Positions 37,919 to 49,994 of a stretch of 64,000 nt of DNA are shown piece after piece. The stretch's first letter is position 1; each line of letters begins with the position of its first letter. The DNA is from Candidatus Deferrimicrobiaceae bacterium. GTDB taxonomy: Bacteria; Desulfobacterota; Deferrimicrobia; Deferrimicrobiales; Deferrimicrobiaceae. The notes beneath the pieces were generated by a model. It saw only the letters and a program-made list of their open reading frames with translations. It did no database searches and had not been told where the DNA came from. Location: positions 77,302 through 141,301 of the forward strand of contig DASXVV010000013.1 of NCBI GenBank assembly GCA_036504035.1, given 5' to 3'. The position numbers were made by a program, and so were the translations under genes.

Positions 37919-38374
37919 TCAATTATTATCGAATCCGGCCAGGAAGGGAAGGATTTTCTGAAGCCGTTTCTCCTTGATGCCCCGGACCGCCAGCAGATCG
38001 TCCGGCAAGTGGAAGCGCCCGACGCGGCTCCGCTCCTCGACGACGGCCTTGGCGACCTTGTCGGAAAGGCCCGGAAGCTCCGAAATCTGCTGCCATGAAC
38101 CCTTGTTGATGTTGACGCGGATCCCGAGGAGAAATTTCTGGCGAATCGACAACGGGCCTTTCTTCGCACCCTGCGCTCCGGTTCCGACGCCCGCGTCCGA
38201 TGCTCCCGATCTATCCGGGGCCGCCTGTGTGGTGGCGAAAGGGGCCGACCCTAAAAAAAAAAAATCTTGCCGCGCGAAGGCGGCAAGATTGTAGAGCAAA
38301 ACGATCAGGGAAAGGAAAAGCACCGCCCTCGGGCGGGCGGCGTCACGGTTTGTTCGCAGCGCCCTCTCCCGCAT
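37919..38374 (-). CDS. ComEA-like helix-hairpin-helix protein with N-terminal membrane segment
   Basis: 151 residues from the ATG at 38374, overlapping the end of cimA by 32 bp. A membrane or signal segment lies at residues 16-36 ([18 protein letters not shown]), then a low-complexity linker, then a helix-hairpin-helix domain ([28 protein letters not shown]... [13 protein letters not shown]) of the ComEA type that binds DNA. Odd: codons 34-48 coincide with a perfect stem plus 12-U tract, so full-length expression is uncertain. It may be transcribed poorly, or only from within. Confidence 0.65.
   Translation of the reverse strand: MRERALRTNRDAARPRAVLFLSLIVLLYNLAAFARQDFFFLGSAPFATTQAAPDRSGASDAGVGTGAQGAKKGPLSIRQKFLLGIRVNINKGSWQQISELPGLSDKVAKAVVEERSRVGRFHLPDDLLAVRGIKEKRLQKILPFLAGFDNN
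38253..38290 (-). terminator. Perfect intrinsic-terminator structure inside the ComEA-like coding region
   Basis: On the minus strand AATCTTGCCGC (38290-38280) pairs fully with GCGGCAAGATT (38273-38263) around a 6-nt loop and runs into 12 consecutive U residues (38264-38253). It lies about 53 nt after the cimA stop, so it is well placed to end the cimA transcript, yet it lies inside the next open reading frame. Confidence 0.75.
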
Positions 38375-39944
38375 GTCGCGACCTCCAGAGCTTGTAGCGG
38401 ATGCTGTCGCCGAGCGCTTGCCAGGAAGCCTCGATGATGTTGTGCGACACGCCGACCGTCCCCCAGACCGCATCCTTGTCGCCGGACTGTATCAAGACGC
38501 GTACCGAGGAGCCGGTTCCGCCGACGCTGATGACGCGGACCTTGTAGTCGAGCAGCTTGACCTCGGACAGTTCGGGGTAGAACTTCTCGAGCGCCTTGCG
38601 AAGGGCATGATCCATGGCGTTGACGGGACCGTTGCCCATGGCGGCGGTGTGCTCTTCCTTGCCGTCGACGACGACCATGATGGTCGCCTCCGCGATCGGC
38701 GTCTCGCCCTCGGACCGTTTTTCGTCGATGACCCGGAAGGCCTTGAGTTCGAAATACGGCTCGTACTCGCCCATGGCCTTGCGCACGAGCAGCTCGAATG
38801 AAGCCTCGGCTGCCTCGAACTGGTAACCGGCATGCTCGAGTTCCTTGATCTGCTCGAGGACCTTTTCGGTCGCCGGATCGTTCGCCTTGAAGTGGAGCCC
38901 CTTTTCCTGGACCTTGGAAAGGATGTTGCTGCGGCCGGAAAGGTCGGAGATGAGCACGCGTCGGTGATTTCCGACGAGGGAGGGATCGATGTGTTCGTAG
39001 GTCCCGGGGTTGCGCTGCACCGCCGATACGTGCATTCCCCCCTTGTGCGCGAAGGAGGCTTCCCCGACGAACGGCTGCCGGATGGCGTGGCTGACGTTCG
39101 CGATCTCAGCGACGTAGTGGGAAAGGTCATAGAGCTTCTTCATCTGCTCGGGTTGCACGACCGCGTAACCCATCTTGATCTGGAGGCTGGGCAGGATGGA
39201 GCAGAGATTGGCGTTGCCGCACCGCTCGCCGTAGCCGTTCATCGTTCCCTGGACCTGGGTCACGCCGTTTTCGACCGCGATGAGGGAGTTGGCAACGGCG
39301 AGCTCGGAATCGTTGTGGGTGTGGATCCCCAGCGGGACGGAGACGGACTTCTTCACTTCCTTGACGATCTTCGCGATCTCGGACGGCATCGACCCGCCGT
39401 TCGTGTCGCAAAGGATCACCCATTCGGCGCCGCCGTCCACGGCGGCCTTCAGCGCCTTGATCGCATAGTCGGGGTTGCGCTTGTAGCCGTCGAAAAAGTG
39501 CTCGGCGTCGAAGAAGACCTGCTCGACGCGCTTCTTCATGAATTCGCAGGTTTCGCGGATGGCCGACAGGTTCTCGTCGAGCGTCGTCCGGAGCGCCTCG
39601 GTGACGTGGAAGTCCCAGGTCTTGCCGACCAGCGTGATGACCGGGGTCTCGGCGCCGAGAAGCGCCTTCATGTTGGCGTCCTCCTCGCATTTCTTGCCGA
39701 CGCGGCGCGTCATGCCGAAGGAGCAGATCCGGGCGTTCTTCCAGGACATCTTGCGAGCCAGGGCAAAGAATTCCTTGTCCTTGGGGTTGGAACCGGGGTA
39801 GCCGCCTTCGATGTAGTGAATGCCGAACTCGTCGAGCCGCTCCGCGATATTCACCTTGTCTGCGACGGAAAGCGAGATTTCCTCGGACTGCGTTCCGTCG
39901 CGCAGGGTCGTGTCGTAGAGGTAAACCTTTTTCTGAGGCGCCAT
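38343..39944 (-). CDS. cimA: Citramalate synthase
   Basis: 533 residues from the ATG at 39944. It condenses acetyl-CoA and pyruvate to citramalate, giving 2-oxobutyrate for isoleucine without threonine. The HMGL-like barrel starts [21 protein letters not shown], with [14 protein letters not shown] metal ligands and the C-terminal regulatory LeuA-type domain. DTTLRDG plus GYPGSNPKD and the 530-residue length fit the CimA family rather than LeuA. It lies downstream of lysC, joining aspartate-family and Ile synthesis. Confidence 0.9.
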   Translation of the reverse strand: MAPQKKVYLYDTTLRDGTQSEEISLSVADKVNIAERLDEFGIHYIEGGYPGSNPKDKEFFALARKMSWKNARICSFGMTRRVGKKCEEDANMKALLGAETPVITLVGKTWDFHVTEALRTTLDENLSAIRETCEFMKKRVEQVFFDAEHFFDGYKRNPDYAIKALKAAVDGGAEWVILCDTNGGSMPSEIAKIVKEVKKSVSVPLGIHTHNDSELAVANSLIAVENGVTQVQGTMNGYGERCGNANLCSILPSLQIKMGYAVVQPEQMKKLYDLSHYVAEIANVSHAIRQPFVGEASFAHKGGMHVSAVQRNPGTYEHIDPSLVGNHRRVLISDLSGRSNILSKVQEKGLHFKANDPATEKVLEQIKELEHAGYQFEAAEASFELLVRKAMGEYEPYFELKAFRVIDEKRSEGETPIAEATIMVVVDGKEEHTAAMGNGPVNAMDHALRKALEKFYPELSEVKLLDYKVRVISVGGTGSSVRVLIQSGDKDAVWGTVGVSHNIIEASWQALGDSIRYKLWRSRHAGEGAANKP

Positions 39945-39981
39945 CCGAAATTCCCCCCGATTCTTCCCGAGATTTCCTGTT

Positions 39982-41205
39982 CTAGGCTTTCGCCGCACCC
40001 AACCCGAAGGCGGCGTGCAGGACACGGACCGCGAGCTCTGTGTATTTCTCTTCGATCAGGACCGAGATCTTGATCTCGGAGGTCGAGATGCCGAGAATGT
40101 TGATCCCCTCGGAAGAAAGCGTCTCGAAGAGCTTCATGGCCACGCCCGAGTGGGAACGCATCGCCATGCCGACGATCGACACCTTGGCGATCTTGTCGTC
40201 CCCCACGACCTCGGCGGCGCCGATCTCTTTTGCGACGCCCTCGATCACCTGCATCGCCTTCTTGTAGTCGGATCGGACGACCGTAAAGGTGATGTCGGTG
40301 AAGCCGGTGACGGAGACGTTCTGGAGGATTACGTCGACGACGATGTTGGCGTCGTTGAGCGGCTTGAAGATCTTCGCGGCGATTCCCGGCTTGTCGGGCA
40401 CCCTGACGATGGTGATCTTCGCTTCGTTCTTGCTGAATGCAACCCCCGACACCACTGCCGTTTCCATGATCTCCTCCTCGTTGGTCACGATCGTACCCGG
40501 ATTATCGTTGAACGAGGACCGGACGTGGATCCGGACCCCGTATTTCATCCCGAACTCGACCGACCGGATCTGGAGCACCTTGGCGCCGAGACTGGCCAGC
40601 TCGAGCATCTCTTCGAACGAGATCTTGTCGAGCTTGCGTGCATCCTCGCAGATGTTCGGGTCGGTCGTATAGACGCCATCGACGTCGGTGTAGATTTCGC
40701 AAACATCGGCCTTGAGTGCCGCGGCGACCGCGACCGCACTGGTATCGGAACCGCCCCGCCCAAGCGTCGTGATCGACCCGGTCTCGTCGATTCCCTGGAA
40801 GCCGGCGACGACGGCGATGCCGCCTTCCTTGAGCGTGTCCATGATGGCTTTGTGGCCGATTTTCTTGATGCGGGCCTTGACGTAGGCGGAGTCGGTCTCG
40901 ATCGGGATCTGGGAGCCGGTGAACGACCTGGCCTTGTAGCCCATCTCGGTCAGGGCGATCGCGAGAAGGCCGATCGTCACCTGTTCGCCCGTGGATGCGA
41001 CGACGTCGAGTTCCCGCTCGTTGGGGATCTCGGAAAGCTGGGCTGCCAGGCCCAGGAGCCGGTTGGTCTCCCCGGACATGGCGGAAACAACGACGACGAC
41101 CTGGTTCCCTTCGTCGTGGGAGCGCGCCGCCCGCCTGGCGACGTTCTTGATCTTCTCGATCGTTCCGACCGACGTGCCGCCATACTTCTGGACTATCAGT
41201 GCCAT
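39982..41205 (-). CDS. lysC: Aspartate kinase
   Basis: 407 residues from the ATG at 41205, which follows AGGAGG. It phosphorylates aspartate for lysine, threonine and methionine synthesis. The kinase opening [18 protein letters not shown] and the [16 protein letters not shown] motif near 170 are diagnostic. Two ACT domains at the C-terminus provide allosteric control. No leader peptide or lysine riboswitch is apparent, since the upstream gene ends 7 bp away. Confidence 0.96.
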   Translation of the reverse strand: MALIVQKYGGTSVGTIEKIKNVARRAARSHDEGNQVVVVVSAMSGETNRLLGLAAQLSEIPNERELDVVASTGEQVTIGLLAIALTEMGYKARSFTGSQIPIETDSAYVKARIKKIGHKAIMDTLKEGGIAVVAGFQGIDETGSITTLGRGGSDTSAVAVAAALKADVCEIYTDVDGVYTTDPNICEDARKLDKISFEEMLELASLGAKVLQIRSVEFGMKYGVRIHVRSSFNDNPGTIVTNEEEIMETAVVSGVAFSKNEAKITIVRVPDKPGIAAKIFKPLNDANIVVDVILQNVSVTGFTDITFTVVRSDYKKAMQVIEGVAKEIGAAEVVGDDKIAKVSIVGMAMRSHSGVAMKLFETLSSEGINILGISTSEIKISVLIEEKYTELAVRVLHAAFGLGAAKA

Positions 41206-41212
41206 CGCCTGG

Positions 41213-41692
41213 TCAACCTCCTGTGAGAAAGCGTTTGCATTGCTCAAAAAATGGCTGGAATCTGGGGGCATTCGGGAACGCGAGCGTCAGGATCCGGCCG
41301 GCGTCGCCCGAAGCCAGAAATGTAACCCGTAAACAGCCGTTTGGCAACAGCTTCGCCACATTATCGGGCCACTCGATGGCGGACACCCCCGCGGTCCCGA
41401 TGATGTCCTCGAGCCCCGCGGAGATTCCCTCCTCGGGCGTGGACAGCCGATAGGCGTCGATATGGTGAAAAGCGAGGCGTCCTCGGTGCTCGGAGACGAT
41501 CATGAATGTCGGGCTCGTGACGACCGCGGGATCGATGCCGAGGCCGCGCGCCATTCCCTTGCAGAATAAAGTCTTCCCGGCGCCAAGGTCGCCTTGCAGG
41601 AGGACGACATCCCCGGACGCCAGCGTCTCGCCCAGCAATCGCCCGATCTCGAAGGTATCTTCGGGCGACCCGGAATTCAGGACGACAGTCAT
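41213..41692 (-). CDS. tsaE: tRNA t6A synthesis ATPase TsaE
   Basis: 159 residues. Walker A is [20 protein letters not shown] and the TSPTFMIV switch and IDAYRL strand follow, as in TsaE (YjeE). It drives TsaB-TsaD for t6A37 on ANN-decoding tRNAs, the substrate of MtaB. It overlaps the nnr gene by 4 bp. Confidence 0.94.
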   Translation of the reverse strand: MTVVLNSGSPEDTFEIGRLLGETLASGDVVLLQGDLGAGKTLFCKGMARGLGIDPAVVTSPTFMIVSEHRGRLAFHHIDAYRLSTPEEGISAGLEDIIGTAGVSAIEWPDNVAKLLPNGCLRVTFLASGDAGRILTLAFPNAPRFQPFFEQCKRFLTGG

Positions 41693-43269
41693 TCCTCTTC
41701 TTGGGGATCACCCAGCGTGTGCTGTAGCGCTTCGAAAATGTTTTCGATGACGTCCGTGGCGGATACGGGCGAGATCGGATGGCGACGGACCAGGATATCG
41801 GCGGACATCCCGTGCAGGTAGACGCCCGCGCAAGCGGCGTCGTTCGGGGAAAGCCCCTGGGAAGCAAGCGCTGCGATCATGCCCGATAGCGTGTCGCCCA
41901 TCCCCCCCGATGCCATGTAGGGGTTGCCGGTGGTATTGATGAACACGTCGCCCATCGGCGTGGCGATGACCGTGCGTGCCCCTTTGAGGATAACGGTGAC
42001 GTTCTGTTCTTCGGCCAGATGACGGGCGGCGGCGAGACGGGAGGATTCGATGGCGTCGATGGATTCCCCGGTCAGGCGCGACATCTCGCCCGGGTGGGGC
42101 GTCAGGATGCAGGGCGCCTTCGCCGTCCGAAGAATGCCGAGGTCGCCCTCGAGCGCATTGAGCCCGTCCGCGTCGATGATGAAGGGGACGCGGATCAGCG
42201 GGATGAGGTCGGACATGAACGCCTTGGCGCCGGGGAACGTGCCCATCCCCGGGCCGATCACGGCGACGTCGGCGCGCGAGATCGCCTCGACGATCTGCGG
42301 AAGCGATTCGGAGGTGAAGAACCCCTTCCCCTGGTCGGCAACCCCGATGGACATGACTTCCATGAGCTTGGCTTCGACGATCGGGCGAAGCGATTCGGGG
42401 ACGATCACGGTGATGAGCCCGGCGCCCATCCGCAACGCCGCGCGTCCGGCCAGGCAGGGCGCGCCGGTCATGCCGGGCGATCCGCCCAGGATATAGACAC
42501 GGCCCGCATCCCCCTTGTGGAAATCCGGGGGGCGGATGGAAAGCATGCTCTTGACCGTGCGCTCGTCGAGCGCCTCGGTCTTGATATCGGCCTCGAATAC
42601 GGCGCGCGAGGGGATCCCGATGTCGTAGACGTCCGTCTCGCCGCAATGGATCGAGCCAGGAAGCAGCATCTGGCCGACCTTGAGGAGGCCGAAGGTTCCG
42701 GTGTAGTCGGCGCGGATCGCCTCGCCCAGGATACGTCCGGTCGTGGCGTCGATTCCGGATGGGATGTCGACCGCGAAGACGGTGGCCATGGAGAGGTTGA
42801 TCGTCTCGACGACCTCGCGGATCAGCCCCGTTAGCGGGTTCTTGAGCCCCGTTCCCAGGATCGCGTCGACGCAAAGATGGACTTCCTCGAGGTAGGAACG
42901 AAGGTCATCGACCCCTTCGGTATCGCGGACGATGTGGATCTCCACGTCCATCTTCTTGAGAATCTCGATCTGCAGGTGCGCGTCGGGCGACAGGCGGTCT
43001 TCCTCGTCGAGAAGAAAAACCTCGACGTAGGCCCCCCGGTTGTGCAGGTGGCGCGCGATGACGAACCCGTCCCCTCCGTTGTTGCCCCGGCCGCAGACAA
43101 TGGCGACCGACGCCTCCTGGGGAGAGAGTCCCTTGTCCTCGAAAACCATCAGGATGCGGTCGGTGCAAGCCCGTCCGGCATTTTCCATCAACGCGACCGA
43201 GGGGATGCCGTATTCCTCGATCGAAACCCGGTCGAGCTCGGCCATCTGGTGTGCTGTGACGATTTTCAT
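41689..43269 (-). CDS. nnr: Bifunctional NAD(P)HX epimerase/ADP-dependent dehydratase
   Basis: 526 residues from the ATG at 43269. The N-terminal YjeF epimerase domain (MKIVTAHQMAELDRVSIEEYGIP, then GRGNNGGDGFVIARHL) is followed by the C-terminal ribokinase-like dehydratase (NPYMASGGMGDTLSGMIAA with the catalytic Asp). It repairs hydrated NADH and NADPH. It overlaps acpS and tsaE by 4 bp each, the common arrangement in this lineage. Confidence 0.95.
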   Translation of the reverse strand: MKIVTAHQMAELDRVSIEEYGIPSVALMENAGRACTDRILMVFEDKGLSPQEASVAIVCGRGNNGGDGFVIARHLHNRGAYVEVFLLDEEDRLSPDAHLQIEILKKMDVEIHIVRDTEGVDDLRSYLEEVHLCVDAILGTGLKNPLTGLIREVVETINLSMATVFAVDIPSGIDATTGRILGEAIRADYTGTFGLLKVGQMLLPGSIHCGETDVYDIGIPSRAVFEADIKTEALDERTVKSMLSIRPPDFHKGDAGRVYILGGSPGMTGAPCLAGRAALRMGAGLITVIVPESLRPIVEAKLMEVMSIGVADQGKGFFTSESLPQIVEAISRADVAVIGPGMGTFPGAKAFMSDLIPLIRVPFIIDADGLNALEGDLGILRTAKAPCILTPHPGEMSRLTGESIDAIESSRLAAARHLAEEQNVTVILKGARTVIATPMGDVFINTTGNPYMASGGMGDTLSGMIAALASQGLSPNDAACAGVYLHGMSADILVRRHPISPVSATDVIENIFEALQHTLGDPQEEE

Positions 43270-43658
43270 GAAAGGATTCCTTTTCGTTCGATGATGACGA
43301 ATGCGACGGCCCGGCCGCCGTCGTGAGTGATCGACACGTGGATGGTGTCGGCGCCGATCTTTTCTAGCCACTTCAATGCCTGTCCGTGCAATCGCACCTC
43401 GGGCTTGCCGGAGGGCGTCCGGATCGTCTCGACGTCGCGCCAGAGGATGCCCTGCGATTTGCCGGTGCCGAAGGCCTTCATGACGGCTTCCTTGACGGCG
43501 AACCGTCCGGCGAGACGCTCGGAGGCGAGCACGCCGGAAAAGGCGTATTGCGCCTCGGCATCGGTGAAAACGCGCGAAACGAACCGCTCCGGATAGCGCC
43601 CGAGCAATTGCTCAATGCGGGAGATTTCGACGATGTCGATGCCGGTTCCGACGATCAT
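43266..43658 (-). CDS. acpS: Holo-[acyl-carrier-protein] synthase
   Basis: 130 residues. It transfers 4'-phosphopantetheine from CoA to ACP. IVGTGIDIVEISRIEQLL carries the metal-binding Asp, and LAGRFAVKEAVMKAFGTG the E-x-x-x-K of the family. It sits 14 bp downstream of pdxJ. Confidence 0.96.
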   Translation of the reverse strand: MIVGTGIDIVEISRIEQLLGRYPERFVSRVFTDAEAQYAFSGVLASERLAGRFAVKEAVMKAFGTGKSQGILWRDVETIRTPSGKPEVRLHGQALKWLEKIGADTIHVSITHDGGRAVAFVIIERKGILS

Positions 43659-43672
43659 GCGGGGCCGTGCCT

Positions 43673-44419
43673 TTACCGGCCGTGGATGAGATCGGCGATC
43701 TCGCGAACGGCTGGCCCGAGGCCGATGAAGATCGCCCGGGCCATGATGCTGTGCCCGATGTTGAACTCTTCGATCTCGGGGATGGCAAGCACCGGGACGA
43801 TGCTTCGGACATCGAGCCCATGCCCGGCGAACACCTTGAGCCCCAGGTTGGCGGCGCTTTCCGCGGCCCGGGCCATGGTCGCGAGAGCGCGGTCGTAGTG
43901 CCTGCGGTTGAACGCTTCGCAGAACGGGCCCGTGTGGATCTCGATGGCGTCGGCGCCGATGTCGGATGAAGCTGCGATCTGCGCCGGGTCGGCGTCAATG
44001 AACAAACTGACGAGGATGCCCGAGGCCTTGAGACGGGCGACGCCGGCCCGGACCGATTCCTTTTGACGGGCGACGTCGAGGCCCCCTTCCGTGGTCAGCT
44101 CCTTGCGTTTCTCGGGGACCAAAGTGGCGGAATAGGGTTTGGCCGCGAGGGCGATCCCGATCATTTCCTCGGTGGCCGCCATCTCGAGGTTGATCCGGGT
44201 TTGCACCGTCTTGAGGAGAAGCTCGAGATCGCGATCCTGGATGTGCCGGCGGTCTTCGCGAAGGTGGATGGTGATGCCGTCGGCGCCGTGATGCTCGGCG
44301 ATCCCCGCGGCAAACACCGGATCGGGAGACTGTCCTCCGCGGGCCTGGCGCAGCGTCGCGATGTGGTCGATGTTGACGCCGAGACGGCGGCGCCCGGCGA
44401 TTTCGGGGGGCCGGGTCAT
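43673..44419 (-). CDS. pdxJ: Pyridoxine 5'-phosphate synthase
   Basis: 248 residues. It forms pyridoxine phosphate in the DXP-dependent B6 route. [23 protein letters not shown] and [18 protein letters not shown] are family signatures with catalytic His and Arg. [28 protein letters not shown] closes the barrel. It overlaps glmM by 4 bp. Confidence 0.97.
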   Translation of the reverse strand: MTRPPEIAGRRRLGVNIDHIATLRQARGGQSPDPVFAAGIAEHHGADGITIHLREDRRHIQDRDLELLLKTVQTRINLEMAATEEMIGIALAAKPYSATLVPEKRKELTTEGGLDVARQKESVRAGVARLKASGILVSLFIDADPAQIAASSDIGADAIEIHTGPFCEAFNRRHYDRALATMARAAESAANLGLKVFAGHGLDVRSIVPVLAIPEIEEFNIGHSIMARAIFIGLGPAVREIADLIHGR

Positions 44420-45768
44420 TGGAACTCGTTCCCCGCTTTCTCGGCAAGGGCATAGACGATCGCATCGACCTGGCTCTGATCTTCGCCCTCGGCCATGATC
44501 CGGAGGAGCGGTTCGGTGCCGCTGTAGCGGACGACGATCCGGCCCCGGTTGCCCAGCTGTTTTTCGAATTCGGACATGGCGGCGACGAAGCCGGGAAACT
44601 CTTCGATCGGCACTCGGCGCTCGAGGCGGACATTCCGCAGCACCTGGGGAAACACCGCCAGCTCGGTTCCGAGATCTTCGAGGGGGCGCCCGGTCTCGAC
44701 CATGACCGCGAGCAATTGCAACGCTGCGAGCACGCCGTCGCCGGTCGTTGCGTGGTCGAGGAAGACGAGATGGCCCGATTGCTCTCCGCCGAAGTTGAAG
44801 CCGCCTGCGCGCATGGCCTCGACCACGTAGCGGTCGCCAACCGCCGTGCGGACCAGCCGGATGCCGCGCTCTTTCAGGTAGAGCTCGAGCCCGATATTGC
44901 TCATCACGGTCGCCACGACGGTATCGTTCTTAAGACGGTTCGTCCGCTTCAGCTCGTTGGCGCAGATGGCCATGATCCGGTCACCGTTGATGACGTTCCC
45001 GTTCCGGTCGACCACGATCACCCGGTCGGCATCCCCGTCGAGGGAGATGCCCAGGTCGGCACGCACTTCTCGAACCTTCGACGAGACGATCTCGGGATGA
45101 AGCGAGCCGCAAAGCTCGTTGATGTTGGTGCCGTTGGGGCTGATTCCGATCGGGATCACTTCGGCCCCCAGCTCCTGGAACACCTGGGGGGCGATCTTGT
45201 AGGCTGCGCCGTTGCCGCAGTCGACCGCGATGCGCAATCCTTCGAGGGAAAGATGCGAAGGAAACGTGTTCTTGAGGAACACGATGTAGCGGCCGGTGGC
45301 GTCATCGATCCGTTGCGCCTTCCCGATCTGGGGAGACGGGGGACGCAGCGTCTTGAGTATCTCGCCCGTGGCCAGCTCTTCGATGCGTGCCTCAAGCTCA
45401 TCGGGCAGCTTGAAGCCGTCCCGGCCGAAGAACTTGATGCCGTTGTCCTGGTAGGGGTTATGGGACGCCGAGATTACGACGCCGGCATCCGCCCGCATCG
45501 AGTGGGTCAGGAAGGCGATCCCCGGCGTCGGGAGCGGGCCGACGAGTAGGACGTCGCCGCCCATGGCGCAGATGCCGGCCGAGAGCGCCGTCTCGAACAT
45601 GTAGCCGGACAGCCGCGTGTCTTTTCCGATGACCACCTTGTGGCGGCCCGTGTGATTACGGAACACATGTACGACGGCCTGGCCGAGCGCCAACGCGGTC
45701 TCGACGGTCATGGGATCGGTATTCGCGACGCCGCGGACGCCGTCGGTTCCGAACAGCTTTCTGCTCAA
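44416..45768 (-). CDS. glmM: Phosphoglucosamine mutase
   Basis: 450 residues. It converts GlcN-6-P to GlcN-1-P for peptidoglycan and LPS. The start [17 protein letters not shown], the phosphoserine loop [19 protein letters not shown] and the metal loop GDADRV are intact. It is preceded by cdaR and cdaA, the conserved trio in which GlmM binds and restrains the cyclase. Confidence 0.97.
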   Translation of the reverse strand: MSRKLFGTDGVRGVANTDPMTVETALALGQAVVHVFRNHTGRHKVVIGKDTRLSGYMFETALSAGICAMGGDVLLVGPLPTPGIAFLTHSMRADAGVVISASHNPYQDNGIKFFGRDGFKLPDELEARIEELATGEILKTLRPPSPQIGKAQRIDDATGRYIVFLKNTFPSHLSLEGLRIAVDCGNGAAYKIAPQVFQELGAEVIPIGISPNGTNINELCGSLHPEIVSSKVREVRADLGISLDGDADRVIVVDRNGNVINGDRIMAICANELKRTNRLKNDTVVATVMSNIGLELYLKERGIRLVRTAVGDRYVVEAMRAGGFNFGGEQSGHLVFLDHATTGDGVLAALQLLAVMVETGRPLEDLGTELAVFPQVLRNVRLERRVPIEEFPGFVAAMSEFEKQLGNRGRIVVRYSGTEPLLRIMAEGEDQSQVDAIVYALAEKAGNEFQ

Positions 45769-45777
45769 TCCGGCCCC

Positions 45778-46437
45778 CTACCTGAAATGGATGCGAACCC
45801 GCACGACTGGATTACCGACGATTTTAGCATGCACGGTCCACAATTCGACACGGGCCATCGTCGTATAGAGCCCCTTGCCGTTTTCGGGGACGATCTCCTC
45901 GGTCGAGAGCGACCCGACCTGCGCAAACGCCCCAGGGGGAGCCTCGACCTCGACCGTCCGGGGGTCGACTTCGATGCGCGAGATCCTGGAACGGATCGAC
46001 GGCGGGACGACGATGCGGGGGACGACGGGAAGCCGCCGCCGATCCAGTCGCTCAAGGACCACCTCGACGGCTGTCGGGTAAATCCGGGTCAACAGGAGGC
46101 CGGGCGGCACCCGGATGCTGCGTTCGTCCAGAGTTACGATGCGGCGACCGGGACGCATCGTCGACAGGTTGATCGAAGCCGAGATGTCGTCGGGCTTGAG
46201 GTTGCCGAGGACGGAAGGCGGTCCGGACAAGCGGACCTCGACCTGCCGCTCGACCTTGTTGGTGATCAGCGCCCCCGCCGGGAGGTTGCGGATCTCGAGC
46301 GGGACGACCAGCCCGACCTGGACCTGGTTCTCGCCGGCGATGAACCACCAGAGCACGATCGACAGGACGACCGCGATCAGCTTGAAGGCGAAGTTGCTCA
46401 GGAGCGATACCCGAAGGAAATGAGAGATACGGGACAT
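45778..46437 (-). CDS. cdaR: YbbR-domain protein, CdaA regulator-like
   Basis: 219 residues. An N-terminal membrane helix (about residues 15-34, FKLIAVVLSIVLWWFIAGE) is followed by two YbbR repeats with the WWFI/ENQ opening. Short relative to Firmicute CdaR, which has four repeats. It begins exactly where cdaA ends and is followed by glmM. Role as a membrane partner of CdaA is known in Gram-positives and inferred here. Confidence 0.85.
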   Translation of the reverse strand: MSRISHFLRVSLLSNFAFKLIAVVLSIVLWWFIAGENQVQVGLVVPLEIRNLPAGALITNKVERQVEVRLSGPPSVLGNLKPDDISASINLSTMRPGRRIVTLDERSIRVPPGLLLTRIYPTAVEVVLERLDRRRLPVVPRIVVPPSIRSRISRIEVDPRTVEVEAPPGAFAQVGSLSTEEIVPENGKGLYTTMARVELWTVHAKIVGNPVVRVRIHFR

Positions 46438-47204
46438 CAGCGGGCGGATTCCTTCTTGCCGAAAAGCACCCGAAGGGTGTCGCGCAGCTCGACGGAAGAG
46501 TTCACCCGGGTCGCCGTTCGGTCGTGGAAGATGGACACATTGCCCGTCTCTTCGGAGACGACGACCGCGATCGTATCGGTCTCGGAGGCGATGCCCCAGG
46601 ACGCCCGATGGCGCGTTCCCATCCCACGGGTATCGGAGGTGTCACCCGGGATCGGAAGAATGACGGCGGCAGCGGCGATCCGCTCGTTGCGAACCACGAC
46701 CGCGCCGTCGTGGATGGGGGATGCCGTGGAAAATATGGCCGCGAGCAGCTCGTTGGAGTAGGTCGCGTCGATCGCCTTCCCGTTCTCGACGAATTCCTGC
46801 AGGCCGTTTTCGCGTTCGAACAATACGATGGCGCCGGTCCGGGTCGCGGCCAAAGAAAAGATGCCGTTGCCGAAGACTTCGAGAAAATCGATGGTGGGAA
46901 TCGACACTCTCGGGCCGAAGAAGGAGGATTGCCCGACCTTGGCGAGGCCGCGCCGGATCTCGGTCTGAAAGATGACGACGAGGATGACCATCAGGCTCCC
47001 GAGGAAATTGCCGACGATCCATTGGAACGTGACCATGCCGATCTTCTTGGACAGGACGAAGAGCCCCATGACGAGCAGCAGGCCGGAAACCATCTGGACG
47101 GCGCGCGTCCCGCGGATGAAGACGAGGATCCAGTAGATGATGAAAGCGACAAGCAGGATGTCGAGGATGTCCGCAGGCCGGATTTGAGGGATGAGGCTCA
47201 GCAT
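46437..47204 (-). CDS. cdaA: Membrane diadenylate cyclase
   Basis: 255 residues from the ATG at 47204. It makes c-di-AMP from two ATP. Three N-terminal membrane helices (residues 12-85) precede a DAC domain with SPIHDGAVVV (DGA motif) and GMGTRHRASWGIA (RHR motif), both intact. The neighbour genes cdaR and glmM match the regulatory trio. It overlaps the folP end by 7 bp. Confidence 0.95.
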   Translation of the reverse strand: MLSLIPQIRPADILDILLVAFIIYWILVFIRGTRAVQMVSGLLLVMGLFVLSKKIGMVTFQWIVGNFLGSLMVILVVIFQTEIRRGLAKVGQSSFFGPRVSIPTIDFLEVFGNGIFSLAATRTGAIVLFERENGLQEFVENGKAIDATYSNELLAAIFSTASPIHDGAVVVRNERIAAAAVILPIPGDTSDTRGMGTRHRASWGIASETDTIAVVVSEETGNVSIFHDRTATRVNSSVELRDTLRVLFGKKESAR

Positions 47205-48079
47205 GCGCTGCCCTTCCGCACGGCGGCTACGAGGGCGACGGCCTCGCGGGTGGCGCTGACGTCGTGGACTCGAACCATGTGGGCGCCCTGCCATGCGGCG
47301 ATGACGTTCGAGGCGATCGAGGCCGCGAGACGATCGGCGGGCGGGCCTCCGGAAACCACCCCGAGGAACGATTTTCTGGACGAGGCGAAGAGGATCGGTT
47401 TCGACAGGGAATGCAGGAGGTGAAGGGATCGATGGATCTCGAGGTTGTCCTCGAACCGTTTCCCGAACCCGACGCCCGGATCGATCACGATCTGGTCGGC
47501 AAGGATGCCCTTCCCCTCAGCCAGGGCGATTCGCCGGCGAAGACCGGTCAAGAGCTCGGGAAAGAACGCATCGTAATGCGGCGCCTGCTGCATGGTCGCG
47601 GGAATACCCTGGCGGTGCATCAGGACGATTGCGGCCCCCGAACGCGAGACGACTTCGGCCATCTCCTCGTCGTCGGCCAGTGCGCTGGTGTCGTTGACGA
47701 TGTCGGCCCCGGCGGCGATCGCGGCGGCGGCGACGGCTGATCGGGTAGTGTCCACGGAGATGAAAACGTCGGATCGCTTCCGGATGGATTCGATGACGGG
47801 GCACACGCGGTCGATCTGCTTGGCCTCGGGGACGGGATTCGAGCCCGGGCGTGTGGTTTCTCCGCCGACATCGACGATGTCGGCACCCTGCGCGATCATC
47901 GACAGGGCGTGCGACAAGGCCTGTTCGGGGGCCTCATACCTGCCGCCGTCCGAGAAGGAATCGGGGGTCAAGTTCAGAATCCCCATGATCCGTGGGTTTC
48001 CGGGCTCGAGATCCAGGTAACGATCGCGGCATCGAAGCCGAAAAGGCATCCACCCGTTTTCGTCGGATGCAGCCGCCAT
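47198..48079 (-). CDS. folP: Dihydropteroate synthase
   Basis: 293 residues; an in-frame ATG at 48049 is an alternative start. It joins pABA and dihydropterin pyrophosphate. IMGILNLTPDSFSDGGRY and ADIVDVGGETTRPGSNPV are the two family signatures, and the C-terminus ends with RVHDVSATREAVALVAAV. It lies 10 bp after ftsH, the usual arrangement. Confidence 0.95.
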   Translation of the reverse strand: MAAASDENGWMPFRLRCRDRYLDLEPGNPRIMGILNLTPDSFSDGGRYEAPEQALSHALSMIAQGADIVDVGGETTRPGSNPVPEAKQIDRVCPVIESIRKRSDVFISVDTTRSAVAAAAIAAGADIVNDTSALADDEEMAEVVSRSGAAIVLMHRQGIPATMQQAPHYDAFFPELLTGLRRRIALAEGKGILADQIVIDPGVGFGKRFEDNLEIHRSLHLLHSLSKPILFASSRKSFLGVVSGGPPADRLAASIASNVIAAWQGAHMVRVHDVSATREAVALVAAVRKGSAC

Positions 48080-48089
48080 CGACTGCTTC

Positions 48090-49949
<1,860 letters not shown>

Positions 49950-49994
49950 TGTGAGGACTCCCCTGTAGACCGATCTATGAGGTAAGTAGCAAGT

